A DNA stretch of 64,000 bases from Gammaproteobacteria bacterium (GCA_015488885.1 WFMW01000061.1:49236-113235), one strand, 5' to 3'; shown: positions 1 through 8,831, numbered from the stretch's first letter. Translations and numbers: made by a program. The notes: generated from the sequence alone by a model not told the origin.

Positions 1-539
1 ACAAAACCGGCTGGCCGCGTAACCGTATTTTTGGTCAGGCAGGGGTGCTCGATTCCAGCCGCATGGCCAGTTTTATCGCTATGGAAACCGGTTTCTCCAG
101 TATGGATATCGATACCATGGTGCTCGGTGGCCACGGTGACACTATGGTACCCATGCTGCGTTACTGCACCATTTCAGGCATACCGGTAGAACATTTTATC
201 GAAAAGGACAAACTTGACGCCATTGTTGAACGTACTCGGGTGGGTGGCGCAGAAATTCTTGGCCTGCGTCAGATCAGCAGCGCCTATGACGCGCCGGCGG
301 CTTCAGTCGCTGAAATGGTAGATGCCATTGCCCACAACCGGCACCGGATTCTACCCACAGTCTGCCTGCTCGACGGGGAATATAGTCAACACGATATTGC
401 TATCGGCGTACCCGCTGTGCTCGGGCAAAGCGGCATGGAATCCATTATTGAACTGCCCATGAATGCAGACGAACAGGCCATGTTTAATCATTCCGCAGAG
501 CTGGTCAGAAAAGACCTGGCCATGCTTAAAACAATGTAA
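1..539 (+). CDS. mdh: Malate dehydrogenase, C-terminal part (cut by left edge)
   Basis: The reading frame is open from the first bases of the window, so the gene begins outside it; about 178 C-terminal residues are visible of a usual length near 310. The family oxidises malate to oxaloacetate with NAD+ in the cytosol (TCA cycle). Visible signatures are GVLDSSRMASFIA and the GGHGDTMVPM loop, whose His is the proton acceptor in the lactate/malate dehydrogenase superfamily. The LDH-like Mdh type fits better than the E. coli type. The stop lies 2 bases before the next gene, suggesting an operon with the DUF2288 gene and nhaA. Malate versus lactate specificity cannot be settled because the substrate loop with the discriminating residue is upstream of the window. 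Confidence 0.9.
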   Translation, partial: KTGWPRNRIFGQAGVLDSSRMASFIAMETGFSSMDIDTMVLGGHGDTMVPMLRYCTISGIPVEHFIEKDKLDAIVERTRVGGAEILGLRQISSAYDAPAASVAEMVDAIAHNRHRILPTVCLLDGEYSQHDIAIGVPAVLGQSGMESIIELPMNADEQAMFNHSAELVRKDLAMLKTM

Positions 540-541
540 AA

Positions 542-895
542 ATGACGACACAAAAAACGAATACAGATAGCGCTGTTTTACGCGCCAATATTAATAATGA
601 AACATCACAAATTCACTGGCATGAATTACAGCGTTTTTTTGCTGGCGGTAGATTAATCTATATTCATTTAGCCATTAACCTGCTGGATGTCGCCATTGCC
701 TTTTCAAATGACGACAAAGAACGGGTTAGCTACTGGTTAAACACGGGCGAAATTGCTAAAGTATCCGACAGTCAGGCGAAACAATGGCATCAGGCCAACA
801 CCATTTTCTGGGCAACCGTGGTCAAACCCTGGGTTTTAATCCAGCCCGCCACCTCAGATAACAATAATATTAACCAGCACAAAGCACCCCTATGA
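542..895 (+). CDS. DUF2288 family protein
   Basis: A 117-residue soluble protein with the DUF2288 pattern: an early IHWHELQRFFAGG block, a central hydrophobic LLDVAIAF strand and the C-terminal FWATVVKPWVLIQP block. No function is known for the family and none is inferred here. It starts 2 bases after the mdh stop and its last 4 bases overlap the nhaA start (ATGA), so translation of the three genes is probably coupled. No signal peptide or membrane segment is seen. The family assignment rests on remembered motif pattern; the coding call is secure because of tight packing and the conserved Trp-rich C-terminus. Confidence 0.8.
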   Translation: MTTQKTNTDSAVLRANINNETSQIHWHELQRFFAGGRLIYIHLAINLLDVAIAFSNDDKERVSYWLNTGEIAKVSDSQAKQWHQANTIFWATVVKPWVLIQPATSDNNNINQHKAPL

Positions 896-2052
896 ACTTT
901 CTGGAAGAATTCATTAAAAAAGAATCATCCTCAGGTATCCTGTTAATTTTTGTCACCCTGATCGCATTGATTTTACAAAACTCCATGTTCAGTGGCGTTT
1001 ACAATGCTTTCCTGCATACCCCGGTTGAAATTCGTTTTGGCCATCTGCAAATAGCCAATTCATTATTACACTGGATTAATGACGGACTGATGGCGGTTTT
1101 CTTTCTTCTCATTGGTCTGGAAGTAAAACGTGAACTTCTTGAAGGGCAGCTATCATCAATCAGTCAGATCGCACTACCCGGTATTGCGGCTGTAGGTGGC
1201 ATGGCTGTCCCAGCCTTACTGTACATTCTGGTGAATCATGCTGACGCTACTGCAATGCGGGGCTGGGCCATACCCACTGCAACCGATATTGCTTTTGCAC
1301 TCGGTATACTGGCACTGCTGGGTAAACGGGTACCGGTTTCTTTAAAAATTTTTCTGATGGCACTGGCTATCATTGACGACCTGGGCGCCATTATTATTAT
1401 CGCGCTATTCTATACAGTAGAGCTGTCAACAATATCCATCATCATTGCCGCTTTGTCACTGGCTGTACTGATTATCATGAATCGACTGGGCGTGATAAAA
1501 AAAGCCGCCTATATCGTAGTGGGGGTTATTCTCTGGGTCAGCGTACTGAAATCAGGTGTCCATGCTACCCTGGCGGGCGTGGCACTGGCTTTTACCATTC
1601 CCATGAACAGCAAAAAGCCTGATGGTAGCCACTATTCTATGGCAAAAGAAATGGAACATGACTTACACTACTGGGTGGCTTTCTTTATCCTGCCCCTGTT
1701 TGCTTTTGTGAATGCCGGTATTGATTTACGGCATGTTTCCCTGCCACAGATGATCAGTGGTGTGCCTCTTGGTACCATGCTTGGTCTGTTTGTTGGTAAA
1801 CAGCTGGGGGTCTTCGGCTTTAGCTGGGTAATGATAAAAGCCGGGCTGGCCAAAATGCCGGAAAAAAGCACCTGGCTACAGCTTTATGGTGTCGCAGTAT
1901 TAACCGGCATAGGCTTTACCATGAGTCTGTTTGTCAATTCACTCGCCTTTAGCGATGCGAACCTGTATCAACAGGCAGATAAACTGGCTATCCTGGTGGC
2001 ATCCTTTTCTGCCGGTATTGCCGGTTATCTCGTATTACGTATTGCCCGATAA
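892..2052 (+). CDS. nhaA: Na+/H+ antiporter NhaA
   Basis: Inner-membrane antiporter that exchanges internal Na+ for external H+ and so governs sodium and pH homeostasis. At 386 residues it matches the E. coli protein (388). About 12 hydrophobic segments are visible. The key acidic residues are present: Asp132 in the PTATDIAFALGIL motif and the Asp162-Asp163 pair in AIIDDLGAI, equivalent to E. coli Asp133 and Asp163/164. The C-terminal GIGFTMSLFVNSLAF block is also typical. The ATG overlaps the stop of the preceding gene by 4 bases. Together with the PomAB-type stator further right it suggests active use of a sodium gradient. Confidence 0.97.
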   Translation: MNFLEEFIKKESSSGILLIFVTLIALILQNSMFSGVYNAFLHTPVEIRFGHLQIANSLLHWINDGLMAVFFLLIGLEVKRELLEGQLSSISQIALPGIAAVGGMAVPALLYILVNHADATAMRGWAIPTATDIAFALGILALLGKRVPVSLKIFLMALAIIDDLGAIIIIALFYTVELSTISIIIAALSLAVLIIMNRLGVIKKAAYIVVGVILWVSVLKSGVHATLAGVALAFTIPMNSKKPDGSHYSMAKEMEHDLHYWVAFFILPLFAFVNAGIDLRHVSLPQMISGVPLGTMLGLFVGKQLGVFGFSWVMIKAGLAKMPEKSTWLQLYGVAVLTGIGFTMSLFVNSLAFSDANLYQQADKLAILVASFSAGIAGYLVLRIAR

Positions 2053-2080
2053 AAGAGCACAATAGATTTTTTATAGCTGA

Positions 2081-2290
2081 CTACTTATTACCCGACTTCC
2101 ACCAGATATCACCATCAGCCAGGGCATCACTGATGTCCGCAGCACGTCGCGGCACACCACTTCGGCAGTCCACGCCGGAATGACTAAGGCGGGCAGGATT
2201 ACGACGTTCTACAGTAGCGCGGCGATCCCGCCAGTGTTTACGACGTTCAATATTCGCTGTATGAGTACTATCGGTAGTACGATGTGCCAT
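2081..2290 (-). CDS. Small Arg-rich hypothetical protein
   Basis: A 69-residue protein rich in Arg, with clusters RRKHWRDRR and ERRNPARL and a Trp-Trp near the C-terminus (GDIWWK). The start at 2290 is chosen because a strong GGGAGG ribosome site lies about 9 bases upstream; the frame extends 12 codons further, but that extension contains the ribosome site itself. I do not recognise the family; the RRxxxDRR pattern recurs in unrelated small bacterial proteins. It converges on nhaA (28 bases apart). Its upstream region contains the strong palindrome at 2421-2464. Positive charge could suit nucleic-acid binding, but that is speculation. Confidence 0.6.
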   Translation of the reverse strand: MAHRTTDSTHTANIERRKHWRDRRATVERRNPARLSHSGVDCRSGVPRRAADISDALADGDIWWKSGNK

Positions 2291-2420
2291 TACCACAAAC
2301 CTCCCTAACAGGATAAAAATCATCAACCCTGCTAGTCGATACCCTTACCATAAAAAAGTCAAGGTTACAGCAATTGAACTTATTTATAACTCGTAACAAA
2401 AAATAGAAATATAACACAAA

Positions 2421-2464
2421 AAAACGCAGTTTTAGCACCGTCATCAGTACCAAAACTGCGTTTT
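2421..2464. terminator. Strong hairpin, likely bidirectional terminator
   Basis: A 13-bp perfect inverted repeat (AAAACGCAGTTTT at 2421-2433 and its complement at 2452-2464) with an 18-base loop. A-rich and T-rich flanks give a T tract in both directions. It lies just after the 63-residue gene ending at 2565 (- strand) and upstream of the Arg-rich gene, so termination of the former is its most likely job. Confidence 0.75.
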
Positions 2465-2564
2465 ATTTACATTACAAACCGACCAGATTTATAACAAAAG
2501 TAAAGCCACTCAGCGAATAGCCAGATTGCCCTCCGCTACCAGCCATCTCTAATGATGAGTGTTG

Positions 2565-2756
2565 TTAATGCCGGGTTTCTTCGGTTTCAACAACATCAGC
2601 AAGTGATTCAAGCCGATCATTTAAAATCATGTAGTCGCCGCCGGTCTGAAACCGCACGACCGAAAAACCATGATGGCTGACACGCTTAACCTCCACAACC
2701 TGACCCGTGCTGGCTATTTTAGCCTTTTTGCCCTGTATCAACTGTTTTGTATCCAT
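2565..2756 (-). CDS. Small hypothetical protein (63 aa)
   Basis: A 63-residue acidic-ended protein of alternating beta-type sequence (KIASTGQVVEVKRV, FSVVRFQTGGDYMIL). The start at 2756 follows a GAGGG ribosome site about 9 bases away; a longer frame to 2771 would place that site inside the gene. The pattern could be a small beta-barrel, but I do not recognise the family. It is followed on its own strand by the hairpin at 2421-2464. The clear ribosome site, terminator and codon structure support a real gene. Confidence 0.55.
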   Translation of the reverse strand: MDTKQLIQGKKAKIASTGQVVEVKRVSHHGFSVVRFQTGGDYMILNDRLESLADVVETEETRH

Positions 2757-3099
2757 TTTGAATACCCTCATTCATTTTTATCAATTACAACACCTTAACT
2801 TATAGCACATATTTTAAAAAAATATTATATTATTGCTATAAGATACTGATATTTAGCATCTTAATCAGCTTAATATCGTTACCAAGACAACTTTCACCCA
2901 CATATCTGTCAGTTTGCTACAATGACTAACCTGATTTTCATACCTACTATTATACGCCTTATCAGACTCCATTTCATAGTCCCAACAGACCCTGTTAGCC
3001 CAAAGCAGTAATGTCCTCATTGAACAAAGCTAAAAATATCCCTATCCAGAGCCGGGAATATTACAGATGTGTCGTGCAGGATATGAAACCGTTAAGGTC
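2757..3099. other. AT-rich intergenic region
   Basis: No open frame with a credible ribosome site is seen here. The part next to the small gene (about 2790-2870) is very AT-rich. On the - strand it contains TGTGCTATAAG, which could be an extended -10 element for the 63-residue gene, but no clear -35 is visible. The rest shows no repeat or RNA structure that I can support. Confidence 0.4.
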
Positions 3100-3537
3100 T
3101 CAATATGTTTTTCTCATATAGTAGCGGTTCACATCCTGCTTATATATATGAAACCCAATCCGTTCATATAATTGCTTAACAGGATTTGTTTTCAGCAGTA
3201 TAAGCTCTACTGGCTGCTGTCTTTTTTTTGCCTCACGGATTATCTGCCTGATCAGTTTCCCGCCTATCCCTTTACCCTGAAAAGGTTTAACAATATGAAT
3301 ATCATCCAGAATTACCCGGTCATTGGAATAAGTCACCGTCAGGCGTCCGATATCTTCATTATTGCACTGAATAATCAGCGTAGTTAACTGATTGAACCGG
3401 TTAATGAAATAGTAATTTTCTACGTCTTCAATACGGTGCCAGGTTGATTCGACATAGGCTCTCATCGTACTTCTGGTAAGCTTATTTACAAAATCCCTGT
3501 CGTTTTCAGTTGATTTTCGCAATCTAATCTTATACAT
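3100..3537 (-). CDS. GNAT family N-acetyltransferase
   Basis: A 145-residue single-domain GNAT protein, the usual length for the family, predicted to move an acetyl group from acetyl-CoA to an amine. Motif A is intact: strand VILDDIHIVKPF followed by the pyrophosphate-binding loop QGKGIG at residues 87-92. Motif B is visible as NPVKQLYERIGF, the usual C-terminal LYExxGF signature. The N-terminal region (TMRAYVESTWH) resembles GNATs annotated as acting on small molecules. It is a lone gene with no informative neighbours, so the substrate cannot be inferred. Confidence 0.85.
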   Translation of the reverse strand: MYKIRLRKSTENDRDFVNKLTRSTMRAYVESTWHRIEDVENYYFINRFNQLTTLIIQCNNEDIGRLTVTYSNDRVILDDIHIVKPFQGKGIGGKLIRQIIREAKKRQQPVELILLKTNPVKQLYERIGFHIYKQDVNRYYMRKTY

Positions 3538-3687
3538 CGATTTTCAGTGCCTGCAAGTAGCTATTGATAGATAAACGATGATAAACTCTGAGTGTAAGTT
3601 ATCACAGCCCTTTACAACATTATGCCACCTGTCTATACCATCAACTCAGATTATCAATTCAGGTGCTGAATTTAACTGATTAACACT

Positions 3688-4929
3688 GTGGACTCCAGTA
3701 ATACTACTCGTCGGGCAAAAACCGTTTTCCTGGGGCTCGCACCTTTTCTTCGCATGAGCATATCAGGTGCTGACCTGCGGCCGGTTGCGCAGGAAATGTT
3801 AAGCCTGGTTGATAGTAATACCGATAATGCAAGTTTACTGATGAATTTATCAACTGTTTTACTGTGTATCGGGCAACACGATATTGGTCTTGAAATTCAG
3901 GCAGAGGCTTTGCGTCTTCAATGTGTTTATCATCTTACTGCATCACAGCAACCAGCAAAATTTCGTTTATTAATGGTGATGACACCGGGTGACCTGGCAG
4001 CAAATACACCACTCGACTGTTTACTGGAAAATAGCGATATTGAGCTGATTTATTATTATATTACCCCAGCAGAGCTACTCATGCGGTCGGTCCCGGAACA
4101 CGATGCCCTGATCGTAGGAATCAACGAATCTGATGAGAACCTCAGCCTCCTCAATTCACTGGAACAATCACTGAAACATTGGCCGAAACCGGTAATTAAC
4201 CCCCCGCAGTATATTCATAATACAGATCGAAATACAGCCAGCGTACTATTACAGGACATACCTGGCTTACTTATTCCGCCAACATCACGGGTTTCACGTC
4301 AGACATTGCTGGATATTGCAGCAAAAAAACGGTCACTCTGCTCACAATTCGAGGGCACTGATTTCCCCATCCTATTGCGTCCACTCGATTCCTATGGTGG
4401 CCATGGGCTGGATAAGATTGACTCTGCCGAAGACATACAGGACTATCTGTCTAACACACCGGACACAACATTCTTTCTATCGGCATTCATTGATTACAGC
4501 AACAGGGATGGTTTATTCAGTAAATTTCGCATAGCCATGATCCAGGGCAAACCCTATGCCTGTCACATGGCCATATCCACAGACTGGATGATCCATTATC
4601 TCAATGCAGGCATGTTTGAAGATGCACACAAGCGAGAACTGGAAGCGGACTTTATGCAGCACTTCGATGACTTTGTTGAAACCCATAAAATAGCACTGGA
4701 TACAATTTACCGCCGCAGCAAACTTGATTACTTCTGTATTGATTGTGCTCAAACTACTGATGGCCAGCTGCTTATATTTGAGATTGACCATGTCATGGTG
4801 GTACATGCCATGGATCCGGAAGACCTATTCCCCTATAAACAGATTTATATGCAGAAAGTTCAGCATGCTTTTCGTGATTACCTTATGCGTCTGACAAACG
4901 CACAGACAACTGACTGCCCCCCGGAATGA
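3688..4929 (+). CDS. TPR / ATP-grasp-like ligase, coupled to serC
   Basis: A 413-residue cytosolic protein. Residues 35-80 look like one or two TPR helices (ASLLMNLSTVLLCIGQHDIG). Residues 170-395 resemble an ATP-grasp fold: an INPP block, a RPLDSYGGHGL glycine-rich loop (231-241), KFRIAMIQGKPY (279-290) and a metal-binding-like FEIDHVMVVHAMD (364-376). ATP-grasp enzymes ligate a carboxylate to an amine or thiol through an acyl phosphate; the substrate here is unknown. The GTG start at 3688 has only a weak ribosome site, and an internal ATG at 3754 is possible. The last 4 bases overlap the next gene, a SerC homologue, implying a shared pathway. Confidence 0.65.
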   Translation: MDSSNTTRRAKTVFLGLAPFLRMSISGADLRPVAQEMLSLVDSNTDNASLLMNLSTVLLCIGQHDIGLEIQAEALRLQCVYHLTASQQPAKFRLLMVMTPGDLAANTPLDCLLENSDIELIYYYITPAELLMRSVPEHDALIVGINESDENLSLLNSLEQSLKHWPKPVINPPQYIHNTDRNTASVLLQDIPGLLIPPTSRVSRQTLLDIAAKKRSLCSQFEGTDFPILLRPLDSYGGHGLDKIDSAEDIQDYLSNTPDTTFFLSAFIDYSNRDGLFSKFRIAMIQGKPYACHMAISTDWMIHYLNAGMFEDAHKRELEADFMQHFDDFVETHKIALDTIYRRSKLDYFCIDCAQTTDGQLLIFEIDHVMVVHAMDPEDLFPYKQIYMQKVQHAFRDYLMRLTNAQTTDCPPE

Positions 4930-6044
4930 AATCACACCAGTCGGTCAACCAGCGTAATAGCCTGAATTTTTCAGGCGGCCCCGGTGCCTTACCTGAACCG
5001 GTATTACAACAAGTGCAACAGGCCATTATTGAAGTTCCCGAAGTTGGGCTTTCTATATTAGGCATCAGCCATCGCTCAGACTGGTTTGCAGCGGTCATTA
5101 CCGAGCTGGAGACCAATATCCAGTCACTACTGAATCTGCCTGAAAACTATCATATATTATTTTTGCAGGGCGGTGCCACACAGCAGTTTTCTATGGTGCC
5201 AATGACTTTGCGGCCACAGGCAGTTTCCCCGGCAGAATATTTGCACACCGGTTACTGGAGCGGCAAAGCTATTCCCGAAGCCATGCGCAAAGGTGCTGTG
5301 CGCGTGTTATGGAATGAGGTAGACAACAACTTCAGGCGACTCCCCACTGATAATGAACTTAGCTTTTCAGCACAGGCGCCATACCTGCATTACGTCTCTA
5401 ATGAAACCGTCGAAGGCCTCCAGTTTCATCGGGTGCTGGGTCGTGATGATGTCCCTCGTATCTGTGATATGTCGTCAGATTTTCTGTCGCGACCCTGTGA
5501 GGCAGAACGATTTTCTCTAATCTATGCCCACGCACAGAAAAACATTGGTCCGGCAGGTGTAACGGTTGTTATAATCCGCGACGAATTGCTTAAAAACGCC
5601 CCTGATGACCTCCCTGGATTTCTGGATTACCGTAGCCATATACAGGCGCATTCCATCTACAACACACCACCTGTGTTTGCTATTTACGTTGTTTTATTAG
5701 TTTCACGCTGGCTAATCAATACGATTGGCGGGGTAGCGCGTATGGCTCAGATCAATCAAAACAAAGCCGAATTAATCTATAAGCTGTTAGATACAGATAA
5801 TAATTTTTACCAGGGACGGGCAGATGCCGGTGACCGCTCCATGATGAATGTAGCTTTCAACCTGTCCAGCCCAGAAATGGAACAAACATTCCTTAATGCG
5901 GCACAGGCAGCCGGTTTCTCAGGCCTTGCCGGTCATCGTTCTATCGGTGGCATACGTGCCTCTATTTACAATGCAGTGACACTTCCCGCCGTTAAAAAAC
6001 TGGTAGATTTTATGGATGATTTTCAGCATAAACAGATAAGGTGA
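4926..6044 (+). CDS. serC: Phosphoserine aminotransferase (SerC family)
   Basis: PLP-dependent class-V aminotransferase. SerC converts 3-phosphohydroxypyruvate plus glutamate to phosphoserine (serine and pyridoxine synthesis) in the cytosol. Hallmarks are NFSGGPGALP near the N-terminus, substrate-binding SHR (48-50), LQGGATQQFSMVP (80-92), the PLP lysine in AHAQKNIGPAG (Lys205) and C-terminal GHRSIGGIRASIYNA. The 372-residue length is close to E. coli SerC (362). The start overlaps the upstream ATP-grasp gene by 4 bases. Unusually for serC it is not beside serA, pdxB or aroA here. It could be the housekeeping enzyme or a paralogue serving the ATP-grasp product. Confidence 0.88.
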   Translation: MKSHQSVNQRNSLNFSGGPGALPEPVLQQVQQAIIEVPEVGLSILGISHRSDWFAAVITELETNIQSLLNLPENYHILFLQGGATQQFSMVPMTLRPQAVSPAEYLHTGYWSGKAIPEAMRKGAVRVLWNEVDNNFRRLPTDNELSFSAQAPYLHYVSNETVEGLQFHRVLGRDDVPRICDMSSDFLSRPCEAERFSLIYAHAQKNIGPAGVTVVIIRDELLKNAPDDLPGFLDYRSHIQAHSIYNTPPVFAIYVVLLVSRWLINTIGGVARMAQINQNKAELIYKLLDTDNNFYQGRADAGDRSMMNVAFNLSSPEMEQTFLNAAQAAGFSGLAGHRSIGGIRASIYNAVTLPAVKKLVDFMDDFQHKQIR

Positions 6045-6081
6045 GACCTTTGCACGCAACAAATCAGCCTGTAACAATATA

Positions 6082-6603
6082 ATGTCACGTTACCGACCGC
6101 CACAAAAACCCGGCTCCAAATACATTACCGCCGAAGGCCACCAGCGCCTTAACGAAGAACACGATTATCTGTGGAAGAAAAAACGCCCGGAGGTAACACG
6201 CATTCTGTCAGCCGCTGCCGCTGAAGGCGACCGTTCAGAGAACGCAGAGTACATATATCGCAAAAAAGAATTAAGAGAAATGGATTCACGCATACGTTTT
6301 TTACGTAAACGCCTGGAGAATATAGTGGTGGTAACGCAGATTCCCGACAATACCGATAAAGTGTTCTTCGGTGCCTGGGTCAGTCTTGAGGATGAGATGG
6401 GGAAGGAGAAAACCTATCGCATTGTCGGCCCGGATGAAACCGATGCCAGACGGGGATTTATCAGCATGGATTCACCGATGGGTAAAATGTTACTGGGTAA
6501 ATCACTGGATGATGAATTTTCTCTGTCGATTAATACCAAAGATGGGGCGCATACCGGTCATTATATTATTGTGGCTATTCGATATACTTCAGACAGTGAT
6601 TAA
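6082..6603 (+). CDS. greB: Transcription elongation factor GreB
   Basis: A 173-residue Gre factor that enters the RNA polymerase secondary channel and stimulates cleavage of backtracked transcripts. The N-terminal coiled coil carries the tip acidic residues (AAAEGDRSENAEYIYRKK, about residues 45-62) and the C-terminal FKBP-like domain ends DGAHTGHYIIVAIRY. The opening GSKYITAEGHQRLNEE and the RSENAEYIYRKKELREMD segment are more like GreB than GreA. It is slightly longer than E. coli GreB (158). It begins 37 bases after serC and converges on the ATPase gene at 6627. Confidence 0.93.
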   Translation: MSRYRPPQKPGSKYITAEGHQRLNEEHDYLWKKKRPEVTRILSAAAAEGDRSENAEYIYRKKELREMDSRIRFLRKRLENIVVVTQIPDNTDKVFFGAWVSLEDEMGKEKTYRIVGPDETDARRGFISMDSPMGKMLLGKSLDDEFSLSINTKDGAHTGHYIIVAIRYTSDSD

Positions 6604-6626
6604 TTATTTGTTATACGACATGACAT

Positions 6627-7883
6627 TTAAACATAAACAGCAGGTATTTGAATAATATTGTTGTCAATCACTTCAATCTTATCTGAATTATTAATGAGTA
6701 TGCCAACTTTCGCATCGGTGTCTTTTATAAAATTTTTCAGTGCTATCAGCATTTTCGGCTTTACTCTTGTACCCAGTTTTATTTCTACCGGGATAATGCC
6801 AAAGGGTGCATCAATAATCAGGTCAATTTCCGACCTGTCCCGGGTTCGATAATAATTAAAGTCTATGCCACTTTGCGCAGTACATTGAAACCCCCTGATA
6901 ATTTCTTCAATAACAAACGACTCAAATGAGCTACCGGCATCAGGGTGTACCAGCAGACGATCCAGATCATCCAGTTTGAGCAGATGATGCAGGATGCCCG
7001 TATCACGAAAAAAACCTTTAGGCATCTTCTGCACAGTTTTTAATTTGTTTTTTTCATAACTTCCTAAATTTCTCCAGATAAAGGTATTATGCAAAATATC
7101 CAGATACTCTTTTGTGCTGACCGAGCTAACGTCAAGTGTTCTTGCTAACGATGATTGATTAATTATCTTACCTGAACAGAAACTCAGGCTCTGTATAAAC
7201 CGCCTGAATACATGGATATTCAGGCGTGGGAAAAGTCGCTGAATATCACGTCTTATATAATCGGCAAAGTATTCATCCATCCATAAGCCATGGAAGGCAG
7301 GATAATCCCTACCCTTGACTCTTGGCTCAGGATACCCGCCCAGTAACCATTGTTGATACATCTGCGAAACCGTTATTTTTGTTTGCAGATCTGCGAGTTG
7401 TTCCAGAATGACGTCAGCCTTCATCTTCCCTGAGCCAATCAATAACCCATAGATTCCGGGTAATGGTTGTTCATAGAACTCCGCCATTTTAAATGGTGAC
7501 AATTCCACGGTTGCAATTCTGCCAGCAAGACTCTCAGACAAACCTTTAATGATATCGGGTGAACTGGAACCCGTTAAAACAAACCTGCCAGTGGCATGCC
7601 TGTCCTCATCAATAATACTGCGTAATACCGGAAATAACGCCGGAAACTGCTGCGCCTCATCGATAACAACCCCGGTACTTTGCCGCTTTAAAAACCCCAG
7701 TGGATCACTGCTGATTAGCTGATAATCATCCGGGCGCTCAAGGTCATAATATTTCCAGTCTGATAACAGTGACTGTACCAGCGTCGATTTCCCGCACTGT
7801 CTTGAACCGATAACCGCTACAGCAGGAAACAGCTGCAAAAAGGTAGTGATTTTACTTGCTACAAGTCGATTTATAACCTTCAT
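6627..7883 (-). CDS. AAA ATPase with DUF4143 domain
   Basis: A 418-residue P-loop ATPase of the AAA_14/DUF4143 group. Walker A is GSRQCGKST (26-34) and Walker B is GVVIDEAQ (71-78); the sensor-like LTGSSSPDI follows. The middle GGYPEPRV and winged-helix-like part and the C-terminal restriction-fold-like segment (RSEIDLII then PVEIKLG) are typical of DUF4143. These proteins are common, often patchily distributed, and of uncertain role; some sit beside toxin-like or defence genes. Here it stands alone between greB and fliT. The C-terminal E-D...E-K residues resemble a PD-(D/E)XK core, although nuclease activity is unproven. Confidence 0.85.
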   Translation of the reverse strand: MKVINRLVASKITTFLQLFPAVAVIGSRQCGKSTLVQSLLSDWKYYDLERPDDYQLISSDPLGFLKRQSTGVVIDEAQQFPALFPVLRSIIDEDRHATGRFVLTGSSSPDIIKGLSESLAGRIATVELSPFKMAEFYEQPLPGIYGLLIGSGKMKADVILEQLADLQTKITVSQMYQQWLLGGYPEPRVKGRDYPAFHGLWMDEYFADYIRRDIQRLFPRLNIHVFRRFIQSLSFCSGKIINQSSLARTLDVSSVSTKEYLDILHNTFIWRNLGSYEKNKLKTVQKMPKGFFRDTGILHHLLKLDDLDRLLVHPDAGSSFESFVIEEIIRGFQCTAQSGIDFNYYRTRDRSEIDLIIDAPFGIIPVEIKLGTRVKPKMLIALKNFIKDTDAKVGILINNSDKIEVIDNNIIQIPAVYV

Positions 7884-7993
7884 TCTTAAAGCCTATATTT
7901 AAAAAAGAAGGGTGTCAAGATTTTATCTGTCGATCATAAAAAAATATACGTAGGTTGGGGTGACACAAGCTACCCTATGGTGGTATCGGTTGG

Positions 7994-8311
7994 TTAGTCC
8001 ATATTTCTGGTATAGGCATTGATGGCCTGTTTGCCTTTGTTTATATCATTGCGTTCCGTACTGACTTTATCGCGGGCATTGATCGCAAGCTGCTTCAGTT
8101 TTTCATTGACCAGCAATAACTCCTGGGTGGCATTGGCAAGTGCAACCGTGTCATGTTCATCAGATGAGGCTGAATAAAAACTTTTGATCAGTTGCTGACG
8201 AATTTTTTCATTTTCAGTAACTTTTTCCCAGTCACCAGTTTCGGCATACTGGAGCGTTTTTTCATTATGCGCCATTAACTGCTGCAATTTTTTGTGCGTA
8301 ACGGCATCCAT
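7994..8311 (-). CDS. fliT: Flagellar protein FliT-like
   Basis: A 105-residue all-helical protein directly after fliS (16 bases) in the filament cluster. FliT acts as export chaperone of the FliD cap and, in enterics, modulates FlhDC. Sequence identity in this family is low, so the call rests on size, charged amphipathic helices (KKLQQLMAHNEKTLQYAETGDWEKV is the first part) and the fliC-fliD-flaG-fliS-fliT order. No transmembrane segment is seen. Confidence 0.75.
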   Translation of the reverse strand: MDAVTHKKLQQLMAHNEKTLQYAETGDWEKVTENEKIRQQLIKSFYSASSDEHDTVALANATQELLLVNEKLKQLAINARDKVSTERNDINKGKQAINAYTRNMD

Positions 8312-8327
8312 GGTATTAGAGCATCCC

Positions 8328-8759
8328 TTATACAGAAGCAGCTGCAGGCTCAGCGTTATTGGCCTGCCTTAACGTCTGCGGTATCCCATCCCAGCCAGTT
8401 TTGACTTCCTTTAACAACCCTGCCACTTCATCCAGTATGGCCGTGTCATTTTTTATATTGGCCTGAATTAAACGCTGCTCAATATATTCATATAAATGAT
8501 TAAGCTTAACCGCTATCTCCCCACCATCATGCTGATTTAAACTGGAACGCAAACCTTCAACAATAGAAATAGCCTGACCTATCATTTCACCCTTTCGGGC
8601 AATATCATGACGTTGAATCAAACCTTTAACAATGGCTATTTTTTTCAACGCGCCTTCCAACAACATCTGCACCAGGCGATGTGGACTGGCATCTGCAATC
8701 CCACTCTCACGGTTGACCTGATTATAATGACTGATATTGTTCATTGATGGATAACCCAT
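8328..8759 (-). CDS. fliS: Flagellin export chaperone FliS
   Basis: A 143-residue four-helix chaperone that binds the C-terminal helices of flagellin in the cytosol and keeps it unfolded until export. Family signatures are the N-terminal YNQVNRESGIADASPHRLVQMLLEGAL, here split across residues 13-40, then GLRSSLNQHDGGEIAVKL and LYEYIEQRLIQAN. The start at 8759 follows a GGAGAG site 6 bases upstream; a second ATG 5 codons in is possible. It lies between flaG and fliT on the same strand. Confidence 0.93.
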   Translation of the reverse strand: MGYPSMNNISHYNQVNRESGIADASPHRLVQMLLEGALKKIAIVKGLIQRHDIARKGEMIGQAISIVEGLRSSLNQHDGGEIAVKLNHLYEYIEQRLIQANIKNDTAILDEVAGLLKEVKTGWDGIPQTLRQANNAEPAAASV

Positions 8760-8831
8760 TCTATCTCTCCAAGTGTTGTTTTTTTGCCTTAACCAGAGTT
8801 AAGGATGTAGTCCAGCTGATACCGGTTTCAA

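Noticed and set aside
2268..2453. A 61-codon frame on the - strand between the two small genes.
   Set aside because: It runs through the terminator hairpin and the start region of the Arg-rich gene; hydrophobic low-complexity translation without ribosome site.
8787..8805. Small inverted repeat (CCTTAAC/GTTAAGG) between flaG and fliS.
   Set aside because: Seven-bp stem without a T tract on the transcribed strand; not a credible terminator.
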